This document shows, in pieces, positions 1 to 6,345 of a stretch of 15,558 nt of DNA. The translations under genes were made by a program, and so were the position numbers. How positions within the stretch are numbered: the first letter of the stretch is position 1; the number at the start of each line of letters is the position of its first letter. The stretch spans positions 1 to 15,558 of the forward strand of contig CAJBHE010000073.1 of NCBI GenBank assembly GCA_903952885.1, given 5' to 3'. Source of the stretch: an uncultured Burkholderiales bacterium. Its GTDB lineage: Bacteria; Pseudomonadota; Gammaproteobacteria; Burkholderiales; Burkholderiaceae_C. The notes under the pieces were generated by a model. It searched no databases, was not told the DNA's origin, and was given only the letters and a program-made list of their open reading frames with translations.

Positions 1-102
1 GATGCCATCCATGATGCCCACCAACCAGGTCAGCACCCAGACGGTGATGGCCAAAGGTGTCCAGACCAAGAGGCCTGCCAGCAAGTATTTTTTAATTGGC
101 AT
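1..102 (-). CDS. DUF502 family membrane protein, N-terminal part only
   Basis: Thirty-four codons run from an ATG at 102 to the window edge. The visible protein starts MPIKKYLLAGLLVW and continues with a hydrophobic stretch ending in GIMDGI. A short Lys-containing cytoplasmic start followed at once by a membrane helix with a WTPLAIT-type core is typical of DUF502 proteins, small inner-membrane proteins of unknown biochemical role. The gene lies 24 bases downstream of the FmdB-like gene on the same strand. In many betaproteobacteria this pair precedes aspS, which would lie outside the window; that is from memory of gene order, not seen here. No clear Shine-Dalgarno sequence precedes the ATG. 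The family call rests on the N-terminus alone. Confidence 0.75.
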   Translation of the reverse strand, partial: MPIKKYLLAGLLVWTPLAITVWVLTWLVGIMDGI

Positions 103-126
103 GTGGTGTTTTGTGGTTTTGAAGAA

Positions 127-489
127 TCAGTGGCAGGCACAGCCCGAAGCACAATAGCCAGATGCGACTGAAGCAGCTGGGGCAGCGGGACTGCTTGAAG
201 CGGTATCGGTGCTGCTGCTGGCAGTCTGGGTGGGCGAAGCGCTGTCTGAGGATGTAGCCGTGGCGACAGAGCCCGCAGCAGCGGTTGGCGCAGAGGCACC
301 GCCCGAACCGCCCTTGAAATCTGTGGCGTACCAACCCGAACCTTTCAGCTGAAAGCCGGCAGCGGTGAGTTGCTTGGAAAATGTGGGCTTGCCGCACATG
401 GGGCAATCTGTCAGCGGTGCGTCCGCAATTTTTTGCAAGATGTCCTTGGCATGACCGCAGGACCCGCATTTGTAGGCGTAAATTGGCAT
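127..489 (-). CDS. FmdB family zinc-ribbon protein with Ala/Ser/Thr tail
   Basis: This is a 120-residue protein starting MPIYAYKCGSCGH, the standard FmdB/CxxC-CxxC zinc-ribbon opening. Metal ligands are Cys8 and Cys11, then Cys29 and Cys32 (CPMCGKP). The ribbon occupies about residues 1-45, and a conserved-looking GFQLKGSGWYATDFK segment follows at 45-59. Residues 60-110 are low complexity (Gly, Ala, Ser, Thr). The protein ends in a second Cys/His cluster, GYCASGCACH (Cys113, Cys117, Cys119, His120). FmdB proteins are small regulators or accessory proteins of poorly defined function. The gene has its own promoter-like sequence and is followed 24 bases later by a DUF502 gene. Its ATG at 489 lacks an evident Shine-Dalgarno sequence. 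Confidence 0.88.
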   Translation of the reverse strand: MPIYAYKCGSCGHAKDILQKIADAPLTDCPMCGKPTFSKQLTAAGFQLKGSGWYATDFKGGSGGASAPTAAAGSVATATSSDSASPTQTASSSTDTASSSPAAPAASVASGYCASGCACH

Positions 490-516
490 GGCGTGGAGAG
501 TTCGGTAAAGCTCCGA

Positions 517-543
517 ATTATAGGCGCCCAGCTCCTGTTTCAG
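517..543 (-). promoter_or_regulatory. Promoter for the FmdB-DUF502 unit
   Basis: Read on the minus strand, a perfect TATAAT lies at 522-517. A weaker CTGAAA -35-like hexamer lies at 543-538, with a 15-base spacer that is shorter than ideal. Transcription would start near 510, giving a leader of about 20 bases before the ATG at 489. A small inverted repeat, TTCGG-7 bases-CCGAA (501-517), spans the expected start point and could be an operator, though it may be chance. The 68-base gap here is the largest in the left gene block, which supports a separate transcription unit. Confidence 0.55.
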
Positions 544-571
544 GGGTCGATGAACACCTAGATCGCCCCTG
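541..571. repeat. Imperfect hairpin at the end of the symporter gene
   Basis: CAGGGG (541-546) plus CGA (548-550) can pair with TCG (563-565) and CCCCTG (566-571), leaving one bulged base and a 12-base loop that contains the symporter stop codon (558-560). In the minus-strand transcript it sits where a 3' end would be expected, but no run of U follows, so it is not a standard intrinsic terminator. It also overlaps the -35 region of the next promoter. Confidence 0.4.
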
Positions 572-2003
572 CCAACTTATGATGGCCAGCGTGGGCGTTA
601 CGAATGCCTTGCGGCCCCAACGAGCCCACCACCATGCCCGTCAAACTGGCCAACAAACCCGCCAACTGCGCCGGAAACTCATCACCTGCAGGCGTGGCCA
701 AGAACAAAACCCACGTCAACAAGCCAAAGCTCAAGGCAAAGATCGCGCCCTGTGTGGTGGCACGCTTCCAGTAAAGGCCAAAGGTGAGCGGTACAAAGAC
801 ACCGACCAACGGCACTTGATACGCGCCTGACACCATTTCATAAATCGACGTGCCTTGCATACGAATGGCGTAGCCCAGCACCAAGAGGCTGAACAACAGC
901 ACCGTCACTCGCATGGCTCGCAGCTCTTGTTGGTCAGTTTGATGGGGATGGAATTGACGCCAAATGTTTTCGGTGAACGTCACGCTTGGCGCGAGCAAAG
1001 TGGCCGACGCACACGACTTGATAGCCGAGAGCAACGCGCCAAAAAAAAGCACCTGCATGACAAAAGGCATTTGCGTCATCACCAAGATGGGCAGCACTTT
1101 TTGTGGGTCATCGGCCATCAGCGCTGCCGCTTGCTCGGGCATGATGAGCATGGCACTGACCACCAAAAACATCGGCACGAACGCAAACAATATGTAACAA
1201 ACACCGCCAATGACTGGGCCATACGTGGCTGCCTTGATGCTGTTGGCAGACATGACACGCTGAAACACATCTTGCTGCGGAATTGAGCCCAACATGATGG
1301 TGATGGCCGAGGCAAAGAAAAATAAAATGTCTTTCATGCTCGGCTCGGGCCAAAACTTGAACATGTCTTGGCTGATCGCCAAAGCAATCACCTTATCCGC
1401 ACCACCAGCTTGCCCTGCGGCAAACACGGCCAAGATGGACAAGCCAATCACCAAGATGATCATTTGAATGAAATCGGTGATTGCCACCGACCACATGCCG
1501 CCAAACAAGGTGTAGGCCAAAATCGACACCACGCCAATGACCATGCCCATCTCCATGCTGACCACACCATTGGATAGCAAATTAAACACCAGTCCCAAAG
1601 CAGTGACTTGCGCCGACACCCAGCCGAGGTAGCTGACCATGATGATGATCGAGCACACAACCTCTACTACGCGGCCATAGCGCTCGCGAAAGTAATCGCT
1701 GATGGTGAGCAGCGTCATGCGATAGAGCTTGCCCGCAAAAAACAGCCCCACAAAGATCAAACAAAAGCCCGCACCGAATGGGTCTTCCACCACACCGTGC
1801 AAACCGCCGTTTACAAACTTGGCCGGAATACCCAACACGGTTTCTGAACCAAACCACGTGGCAAAGGTAGTGGTGACGATCATGGCCAGGGGCAAGTGTC
1901 GGCCCGCAATCGCAAAGTCAGCCGAGTTTTGAACGCGCTTAGCCGCCATCAAACCGATGGCGATGGTGATCAACAAATAGACGATGACGAGTGTGAGCAG
2001 CAC
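558..2003 (-). CDS. Sodium:solute symporter (SSS family)
   Basis: This 481-residue, very hydrophobic protein has about 12-13 predicted membrane segments, the usual size and shape of SSS-family (LeuT-fold) Na+-coupled importers. Family-like features are the opening helix followed by SADFAIAGRHLP (about 27-38), ATWFGSETVLGIP (48-60), and GGMWSVAITDFIQM (168-181). That last stretch matches the SSS signature region with conserved Gly, Trp/Ser, Thr and Asp. A later segment, FGALLSAIKSCASATLLAPS, fits the Ser-rich transmembrane segment 8 that helps bind Na+. The substrate cannot be read from sequence; organic acids, amino acids, proline and choline are all possible within the family. The start is GTG at 2003 with GGAG about 9 bases upstream. 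The gene begins 20 bases after ubiB on the same strand, so co-transcription is likely. Confidence 0.9.
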   Translation of the reverse strand: MLLTLVIVYLLITIAIGLMAAKRVQNSADFAIAGRHLPLAMIVTTTFATWFGSETVLGIPAKFVNGGLHGVVEDPFGAGFCLIFVGLFFAGKLYRMTLLTISDYFRERYGRVVEVVCSIIIMVSYLGWVSAQVTALGLVFNLLSNGVVSMEMGMVIGVVSILAYTLFGGMWSVAITDFIQMIILVIGLSILAVFAAGQAGGADKVIALAISQDMFKFWPEPSMKDILFFFASAITIMLGSIPQQDVFQRVMSANSIKAATYGPVIGGVCYILFAFVPMFLVVSAMLIMPEQAAALMADDPQKVLPILVMTQMPFVMQVLFFGALLSAIKSCASATLLAPSVTFTENIWRQFHPHQTDQQELRAMRVTVLLFSLLVLGYAIRMQGTSIYEMVSGAYQVPLVGVFVPLTFGLYWKRATTQGAIFALSFGLLTWVLFLATPAGDEFPAQLAGLLASLTGMVVGSLGPQGIRNAHAGHHKLAGAI

Positions 2004-2023
2004 GGGTCAACTCCGCAAAAAGG

Positions 2024-3595
2024 TTAAAACAAATGATGAAGACGCACCAACACCTGCATGGCCACTAAGCCGGCCAAGAAACCTGCGCTTATCCACATCA
2101 GGCGTTGCAACATGCGGTTGGTATACCGTTGCTCTTCGATGAGCTGCTGCAACTGAACATTGCCGTCGTTTTGACGGTACTTCAAAAAGTCGTGAATCAA
2201 ACGGGGCAACTCTGGCAACAGCTTGGCGTAACGCGGTGCTTCAGCCACCAACTGATGCCATAGTTTTTTGGGGCCCACCTGGTCGATCATCCATTTTTCC
2301 AAAAAGGGTTTGGCGGTATTCCACAGGTCAAGCTCGGGGTCGAGCTGGCGACCAAGACCTTCGATGTTGAGGAGTGTTTTTTGTAGCAACACCAATTGCG
2401 GCTGAATCTCGACATTGAAGCGGCGCGAGGTTTGGAACAAGCGCATGAGCACCAAACCGAGGGAAATTTCTTTCAACGGGCGATCAAAGTAAGGCTCGCA
2501 CACGGCGCGCACAGCCGACTCAAGTTCGTCCACGCGCGTGTCAGAGGGAACCCAACCCGATTCGACATGCAGCTCGGCCACGCGCTTGTAATCGCGGCGA
2601 AAGAAGGCGGTGAAGTTTTGCGCCAAGTACTCTTTGTCGTGCTCGGTGAGCGTGCCCACAATACCAAAGTCCAGCGAGATATAGCGGCCAAAGGTAGCTG
2701 GATCGAGGCTAACTTGGATGTTGCCAGGATGCATGTCAGCATGGAAAAAACCATCGCGAAACACTTGGGTAAAAAAGATAGTGACACCATCGCGGGCCAG
2801 TTTAGAAATATCCACGCCAGCTGCACGTAAACGGTCGACTTGGCTAATGGGTATACCCTTCATGCGCTCCATCACGATCACGTCATCGCGGCAGAAGTCC
2901 CAAATCATTTCTGGAATCAACACCAAGTTGAGGCCTTCCATGTTGCGGCGTAGCTGCGCGGCGTTAGCGGCTTCACGCATGAAATCGAGTTCGTCATGCA
3001 AGTACTTGTCAAACTCCGCGACCACTTCGCGGGGCTTCAAGCGTTTGCCGTCTGAGCTGAGACGTTCCACCCAACCCGCCATCATGCGCATGAGGCTGAG
3101 GTCTTTGTCGATCACGGTCAACATACCTGGGCGCAGTACCTTCACAGCCACTTCGCGTGTGACGCCGTTGCGGTCTTTGATGACGGCAAAGTGAACTTGT
3201 GCGATGGAGGCGCTGGCTATGGGCTTATGGTCGAATACCACAAAAACCTCATTCAACGGGCGACCAAAAGCACGCTCAACAATTCCCACAGCCGCATCGG
3301 ATGGGAACGGAGGCACACGGTCTTGCAAGTGTGCGAGCTCGTCTGCAATGTCGGGCGGCAACAAGTCACGGCGGGTCGAGAGCACTTGGCCAAACTTCAC
3401 AAATATGGGGCCAAGGTGCTCGAGCGCCTCACGTAAACGCTGGCCACGCGGCGCAGACAAATCGCGCCCGATGGATACAACTCGGGCCAGCAAGCGTAGG
3501 CCTGGCTTTTGGAAGCTGGTGAGTACCAGCTCATCCAAGCCATAGCGCAGGGCGATGAAAAAAATGTAGATACCGCGCATCAAACGGGTCATCAT
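2024..3595 (-). CDS. ubiB: UbiB, ABC1/ADCK-type atypical kinase for ubiquinone biosynthesis
   Basis: This 523-residue protein (E. coli UbiB is about 546) belongs to the UbiB/COQ8 family of membrane-anchored atypical kinases/ATPases needed for aerobic ubiquinone synthesis. Visible motifs are KFGQ (67-70, the family-specific KxGQ), the Ala-rich loop ASASIAQVH (127-135), VAVKV with the putative ATP-binding Lys152, HDELDFMREA (200-209) with the ExD element, FFHADMHPGN (283-292) as catalytic loop, and LDFG (308-311) as metal-binding motif. At least one clear C-terminal membrane helix lies at about 500-517. Two ATGs are adjacent (3595 and 3592). The first overlaps the ubiJ stop by four bases, which indicates translational coupling. 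UbiB is thought to extract or channel lipophilic ubiquinone intermediates to the soluble Ubi complex. Confidence 0.96.
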   Translation of the reverse strand: MMTRLMRGIYIFFIALRYGLDELVLTSFQKPGLRLLARVVSIGRDLSAPRGQRLREALEHLGPIFVKFGQVLSTRRDLLPPDIADELAHLQDRVPPFPSDAAVGIVERAFGRPLNEVFVVFDHKPIASASIAQVHFAVIKDRNGVTREVAVKVLRPGMLTVIDKDLSLMRMMAGWVERLSSDGKRLKPREVVAEFDKYLHDELDFMREAANAAQLRRNMEGLNLVLIPEMIWDFCRDDVIVMERMKGIPISQVDRLRAAGVDISKLARDGVTIFFTQVFRDGFFHADMHPGNIQVSLDPATFGRYISLDFGIVGTLTEHDKEYLAQNFTAFFRRDYKRVAELHVESGWVPSDTRVDELESAVRAVCEPYFDRPLKEISLGLVLMRLFQTSRRFNVEIQPQLVLLQKTLLNIEGLGRQLDPELDLWNTAKPFLEKWMIDQVGPKKLWHQLVAEAPRYAKLLPELPRLIHDFLKYRQNDGNVQLQQLIEEQRYTNRMLQRLMWISAGFLAGLVAMQVLVRLHHLF

Positions 3596-4161
3596 GACGC
3601 AGCCTTTTTGCTTTGTTGCTGAACAAAGCTGCGCAATGCTTGCACCGCATCCTTGGCGATTTGCACCAAAGTGTGGGCGGAGGCGTCGCCGACAAGTCGA
3701 GCCAGATCTTCTTCAGGGTCCCAGCGCACATGGTCAATCAGCCAATTGACTTCGGCAGCCAATTGCACATCGCCTTCGATGCGAATAGCGGGCTTCTCGC
3801 CTTGCAGCAACGTCTTGGCCAATTCAAATGGCGAAGGCTCGTTCACGCGCAACACGAGGTCGGCAGCTTTGGTGTTGGCATCGCGGGTGATGAACTCGAC
3901 CAGACCAGCGGGCGTGAAAGCGCATTGAAACACTTGGTCTCGCCAACACACTTGTACTTGGCGGCCACGTTGGCGTTGCAAACGCTCGCGGGCAGCAGGC
4001 TCTTGCGTGAGCACATGATTTAAGAAAAGAACCACACGCTGTTGCACTTCAGCCACCGCCCAAGCGGGCGGCGTGGGTGGCAGCGGGAAATCTGCGGGAA
4101 GTTTGGCGCGCAACGTGTTTGCTGCATCGACCAACCAAGAAAAAGGGGACTGTGTTGCCAT
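3592..4161 (-). CDS. ubiJ: UbiJ, SCP2-domain accessory factor of ubiquinone biosynthesis
   Basis: This 189-residue protein (E. coli UbiJ is about 201) lies between ubiE and ubiB, the canonical position of ubiJ apart from the inserted Tim44-like gene. An SCP2-like sterol/lipid-carrier fold covers about residues 40-142. It includes the conserved ending IRIEGDVQLAAEVNWLID (127-144). An amphipathic, acidic-to-basic C-terminal helix follows (about 148-187, starting DPEEDLARLVGD). UbiJ binds ubiquinone precursors and scaffolds the Ubi hydroxylase/methylase complex together with UbiK. The ATG at 4161 is unusual: its ribosome-binding purines (GGGGA) and the ATG lie in the stem and loop of a terminator-like hairpin, annotated separately. 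The stop overlaps the ubiB start by four bases. Confidence 0.92.
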   Translation of the reverse strand: MATQSPFSWLVDAANTLRAKLPADFPLPPTPPAWAVAEVQQRVVLFLNHVLTQEPAARERLQRQRGRQVQVCWRDQVFQCAFTPAGLVEFITRDANTKAADLVLRVNEPSPFELAKTLLQGEKPAIRIEGDVQLAAEVNWLIDHVRWDPEEDLARLVGDASAHTLVQIAKDAVQALRSFVQQQSKKAAS

Positions 4162-4168
4162 AGTCCCC
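4136..4168 (-). promoter_or_regulatory. Terminator-like hairpin enclosing the ubiJ start codon
   Basis: On the minus-strand transcript GGGGACU (4168-4162) pairs perfectly with AGUCCCC (4151-4145). The 10-base loop begins with the ubiJ AUG (4161-4159). The stem is followed immediately by UUUUUCUU, so the whole resembles an intrinsic terminator. The GGGGA part of the stem is also the only Shine-Dalgarno-like sequence for ubiJ. The pairing is seen in the sequence; the inference is a possible attenuator or translational gate between the Tim44-like gene and ubiJ-ubiB. A 7-bp stem with a 10-base loop would be only moderately stable. Confidence 0.5.
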
Positions 4169-4177
4169 GATTATTCC

Positions 4178-5140
4178 TTATTGCAAGGCTTGCACGCCTG
4201 CAACAAGCCAGCCCAAGCTGCCGTCTTTCGGCTTAGTCATGTTCCAGACTTCCCGAAACGGTGCGGGACCAGAGGATGGTTCTTCGCGAATGAGTCCTGT
4301 GAACTCCACGCTGGCCATGTGGCTTTGGCCCATGTCTTCGATGCCCAACAAGCGCGCATCAAGGGTCAGCACCTCGGTGTGGTTGATTTGGCCATTGGAT
4401 GTGGCTTCGCGCTCAGCCAATTGGGCTTTGATTTCGTCCAACATGCTGTCGGTCATCATGACGCGCAAGGCACTGATGTCAGAGCGGTCCCAAGCTTGTT
4501 GCAAGGTCATGAAGTTTTGCTTGGCAGCGTTGACAAAGCCCACGGTGTCAAAGTCAGTAGGAATACCCCATGTTTGGTTGCCACTCAAAGCAGCGCCAAT
4601 CATGGAACCACCGGCCGCCGGGCTAAAGTTGGCTTGCGTGTCTACAGGTCGGGCTGAGGAGTCGTTGCCAACGTTGTGCGGGTTGTACTGGGGCAAAGTG
4701 CTGAGGTTGGCAGGTGCGCCTGCACCTTCAAATGCGTAAGGGCTTGGGTTGGCAGCTGCGGGCTGCTGGCGACGACGCATGATCATGCCAATCACCATCA
4801 CAACAACCAAGGCCAGCAAACCAAACATCAAGAATTGGCCGAACTCAGCACCAAACCCCATAGAGTGAGCCAACCAAGCCAAGCCAAAACCAGCAGCCAA
4901 GCCACCGAGCATGCCGCCCATGCCACCAAAGCGGCTAGGTGCAGCAGCTGGTGCTGCGGGGGCCGCAGCAGGTGCAGCATTGGGGGTGGCAGCAGGCGCA
5001 GGCTTGGCAGCTTCGCGCTGCGTCACGTTGCTGGACTGTTGGCCCATTGATTTGCCGCCGCCCAACCGCTTAGCAGCTTCGGCTTGCATGGTGGCAAATG
5101 CTATAGCCACCACAAAAATAGCTGTGAAAAGTTTCTTCAT
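4178..5140 (-). CDS. Tim44-like domain membrane protein in the ubi cluster
   Basis: This 320-residue protein has four visible parts. The first is a signal peptide (about 1-22, ending AEA). The second is a low-complexity Ala/Pro linker (45-69). The third is a Gly-rich hydrophobic segment (71-95) followed by a strong membrane helix (102-121) and an Arg stop-transfer (MRRRQQ). The fourth is a C-terminal Tim44-like/NTF2-like domain (about 195-320) with the typical GFVNAAKQNFMTLQQAWD and a closing WLVAGVQ. Tim44-like domains bind membranes and recruit partners; the bacterial function is not settled. ATG at 5140 is chosen because AGGAGA lies upstream of it. An in-frame ATG at 5167 would overlap ubiE and break the signal peptide. 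Its place between ubiE and ubiJ suggests, by inference only, a membrane-associated role in ubiquinone synthesis. Confidence 0.88.
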   Translation of the reverse strand: MKKLFTAIFVVAIAFATMQAEAAKRLGGGKSMGQQSSNVTQREAAKPAPAATPNAAPAAAPAAPAAAPSRFGGMGGMLGGLAAGFGLAWLAHSMGFGAEFGQFLMFGLLALVVVMVIGMIMRRRQQPAAANPSPYAFEGAGAPANLSTLPQYNPHNVGNDSSARPVDTQANFSPAAGGSMIGAALSGNQTWGIPTDFDTVGFVNAAKQNFMTLQQAWDRSDISALRVMMTDSMLDEIKAQLAEREATSNGQINHTEVLTLDARLLGIEDMGQSHMASVEFTGLIREEPSSGPAPFREVWNMTKPKDGSLGWLVAGVQALQ

Positions 5141-5167
5141 CGCGTCGTCTCCTGTTGTCTCAATCAT

Positions 5168-5899
5168 TCAGCACTTGATTCCAACATGAAGCGCGACCAC
5201 ACCGGCGCTCATGTTGTGTAAGTCCACATGACCAAAGCCATTTTGTTTCATGAGGGATTTCAATTCCTCTTGGCCTGGGTGCATGCGAATGGACTCAGCC
5301 AGATATTGGTAGCTCGATGCATCGCCTGCAATCATCTGGCCCAGCTTGGGCAAGATGTTGAAAGAATACCAGTCGTAGGCTTTTTCCAGCGGCTTAGCCA
5401 CTTTCGAGAACTCCAACACCAACAACTTGCCTTGGGGCTTGAGCACGCGGCACATTTCTTTGAGTGCTGTGTCTTTGTGGGTCATGTTGCGCAGACCAAA
5501 GGCCAAGCTGACCACGTCAAAGTGGTTGTCTGGAAAAGGCAGTTTTTCAGCGTCGCACACCAAGGTGGGCAAGACCATGCCGTGGTCGAGTAAGCGATCA
5601 CGGCCGGTGCGCAACATGGCTTCGTTGATGTCGGTGTGCACCACGCGGCCTGTGTTGCCCACCTTCTTGGCAAACGCCATCGACAAGTCACCTGTGCCGC
5701 CTGCGATGTCGAGCACTTGTGAGCCTTCGCGCAAGTCAGCGACCATGACGGTGTAGCGCTTCCATATGCGATGCAGACCTGCGGACATGAGGTCGTTCAT
5801 CACGTCGTACTTAGATGCGACCGAGTCAAACACGCCACGCACGTGTTTGGCTTTTTCTTTTTCGTCGACGGTTTTGAAACCGAAATGGGTACTGCTCAT
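5168..5899 (-). CDS. ubiE: UbiE, demethylmenaquinone/2-methoxy-6-polyprenyl-1,4-benzoquinol C-methyltransferase
   Basis: This 243-residue class I SAM methyltransferase is close to the E. coli length (251). It has FGFKTVDEKEKAKHVRGVF at the N-terminus, the UbiE signature YDVMNDLMSAGLHRIWKR (31-48), the SAM-binding motif LDIAGGTGD (63-71), and the acidic post-beta2 region HTDIN (88-92). CRVLKPQGKLLVLEFSK (150-166) and SIRMHPGQEELK (203-214) complete the family pattern. The enzyme C-methylates the benzoquinol ring during ubiquinone synthesis. ATG at 5899 is preferred because it gives the canonical MSSTHFGFKT start and lies 13 bases after the upstream stop. The longer start at 5968 would overlap the DUF971 gene by 56 bases. 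No strong Shine-Dalgarno sequence is present, so coupling to the upstream gene is plausible. Confidence 0.97.
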   Translation of the reverse strand: MSSTHFGFKTVDEKEKAKHVRGVFDSVASKYDVMNDLMSAGLHRIWKRYTVMVADLREGSQVLDIAGGTGDLSMAFAKKVGNTGRVVHTDINEAMLRTGRDRLLDHGMVLPTLVCDAEKLPFPDNHFDVVSLAFGLRNMTHKDTALKEMCRVLKPQGKLLVLEFSKVAKPLEKAYDWYSFNILPKLGQMIAGDASSYQYLAESIRMHPGQEELKSLMKQNGFGHVDLHNMSAGVVALHVGIKC

Positions 5900-5912
5900 G
5901 AGGGTGATGGTA

Positions 5913-6332
5913 TCAATGTGCGTGGGTGCTGCAACCCGCACCGACTTTTTCAGGCATGGCCGCGTCACGGTCGGTACCTGCTGCCAACAAACGGCGTTCG
6001 TAGTCGGCCCACAGTTGGTCTTGCTCGGAACCTAAGAAATACAGATATTCCCAAGTGAACAAGCCGCTGTCGTGGCCGTCACTGAAGGTCGGTTTGATGG
6101 CGTAATTGCCAATGGGCTCTAGGCCTTCAAGGTCGACCAAGCGCTTGCCCGTTTGCAACACCTCTTGGCCCGGACCATGACCCTGCACTTCCGCCGAGGG
6201 GCTGTAGACGCGCATCAACTCAAACGGAATGCGAAAACTCGCGCCATCTGCAAAGGTGACTTCCAACACACGCGATGCGCCATGCACCGTGATGTCTTGG
6301 GGCGCGGGGGTGTTTTTTTGCAAACCAGCCAT
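5913..6332 (-). CDS. DUF971 domain protein (gamma-butyrobetaine hydroxylase-like N-terminal domain)
   Basis: This 139-residue protein is built almost wholly of one DUF971 domain (about 13-117). Characteristic stretches are FRIPFELMRVYSPSAEVQGH (33-52) and GLEPIGNYAIKPTFSDGHDS (70-89), followed by GLFTWEYLY (90-98). In eukaryotes this domain is the N-terminal, metal-binding-type part of gamma-butyrobetaine hydroxylase. Stand-alone bacterial forms are small proteins without an agreed function, often discussed near Fe-S or quinone genes. The tail ends GCSTHAH, giving one Cys and two His near the C-terminus. ATG at 6332 has AGGAA eight or so bases upstream. The gene sits 13 bases from each neighbour, between the giant oxidoreductase and ubiE, so all three are probably co-transcribed. 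Confidence 0.9.
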   Translation of the reverse strand: MAGLQKNTPAPQDITVHGASRVLEVTFADGASFRIPFELMRVYSPSAEVQGHGPGQEVLQTGKRLVDLEGLEPIGNYAIKPTFSDGHDSGLFTWEYLYFLGSEQDQLWADYERRLLAAGTDRDAAMPEKVGAGCSTHAH

Positions 6333-6345
6333 GGGGTGTTCCTAG

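Noticed and set aside
541..571. Intrinsic terminator after the symporter gene
   Set aside because: A stem exists but no U-run follows on the minus strand, so it is kept only as an inverted repeat.
4073..4657. Plus-strand open frame across the ubiJ/Tim44 junction
   Set aside because: It overlaps two well-supported minus-strand genes and has no domain-like features.
5168..5968. Longer ubiE starting at 5968
   Set aside because: The extra 23 residues do not match the family and would overlap the DUF971 gene by 56 bases; ATG at 5899 gives the standard N-terminus.
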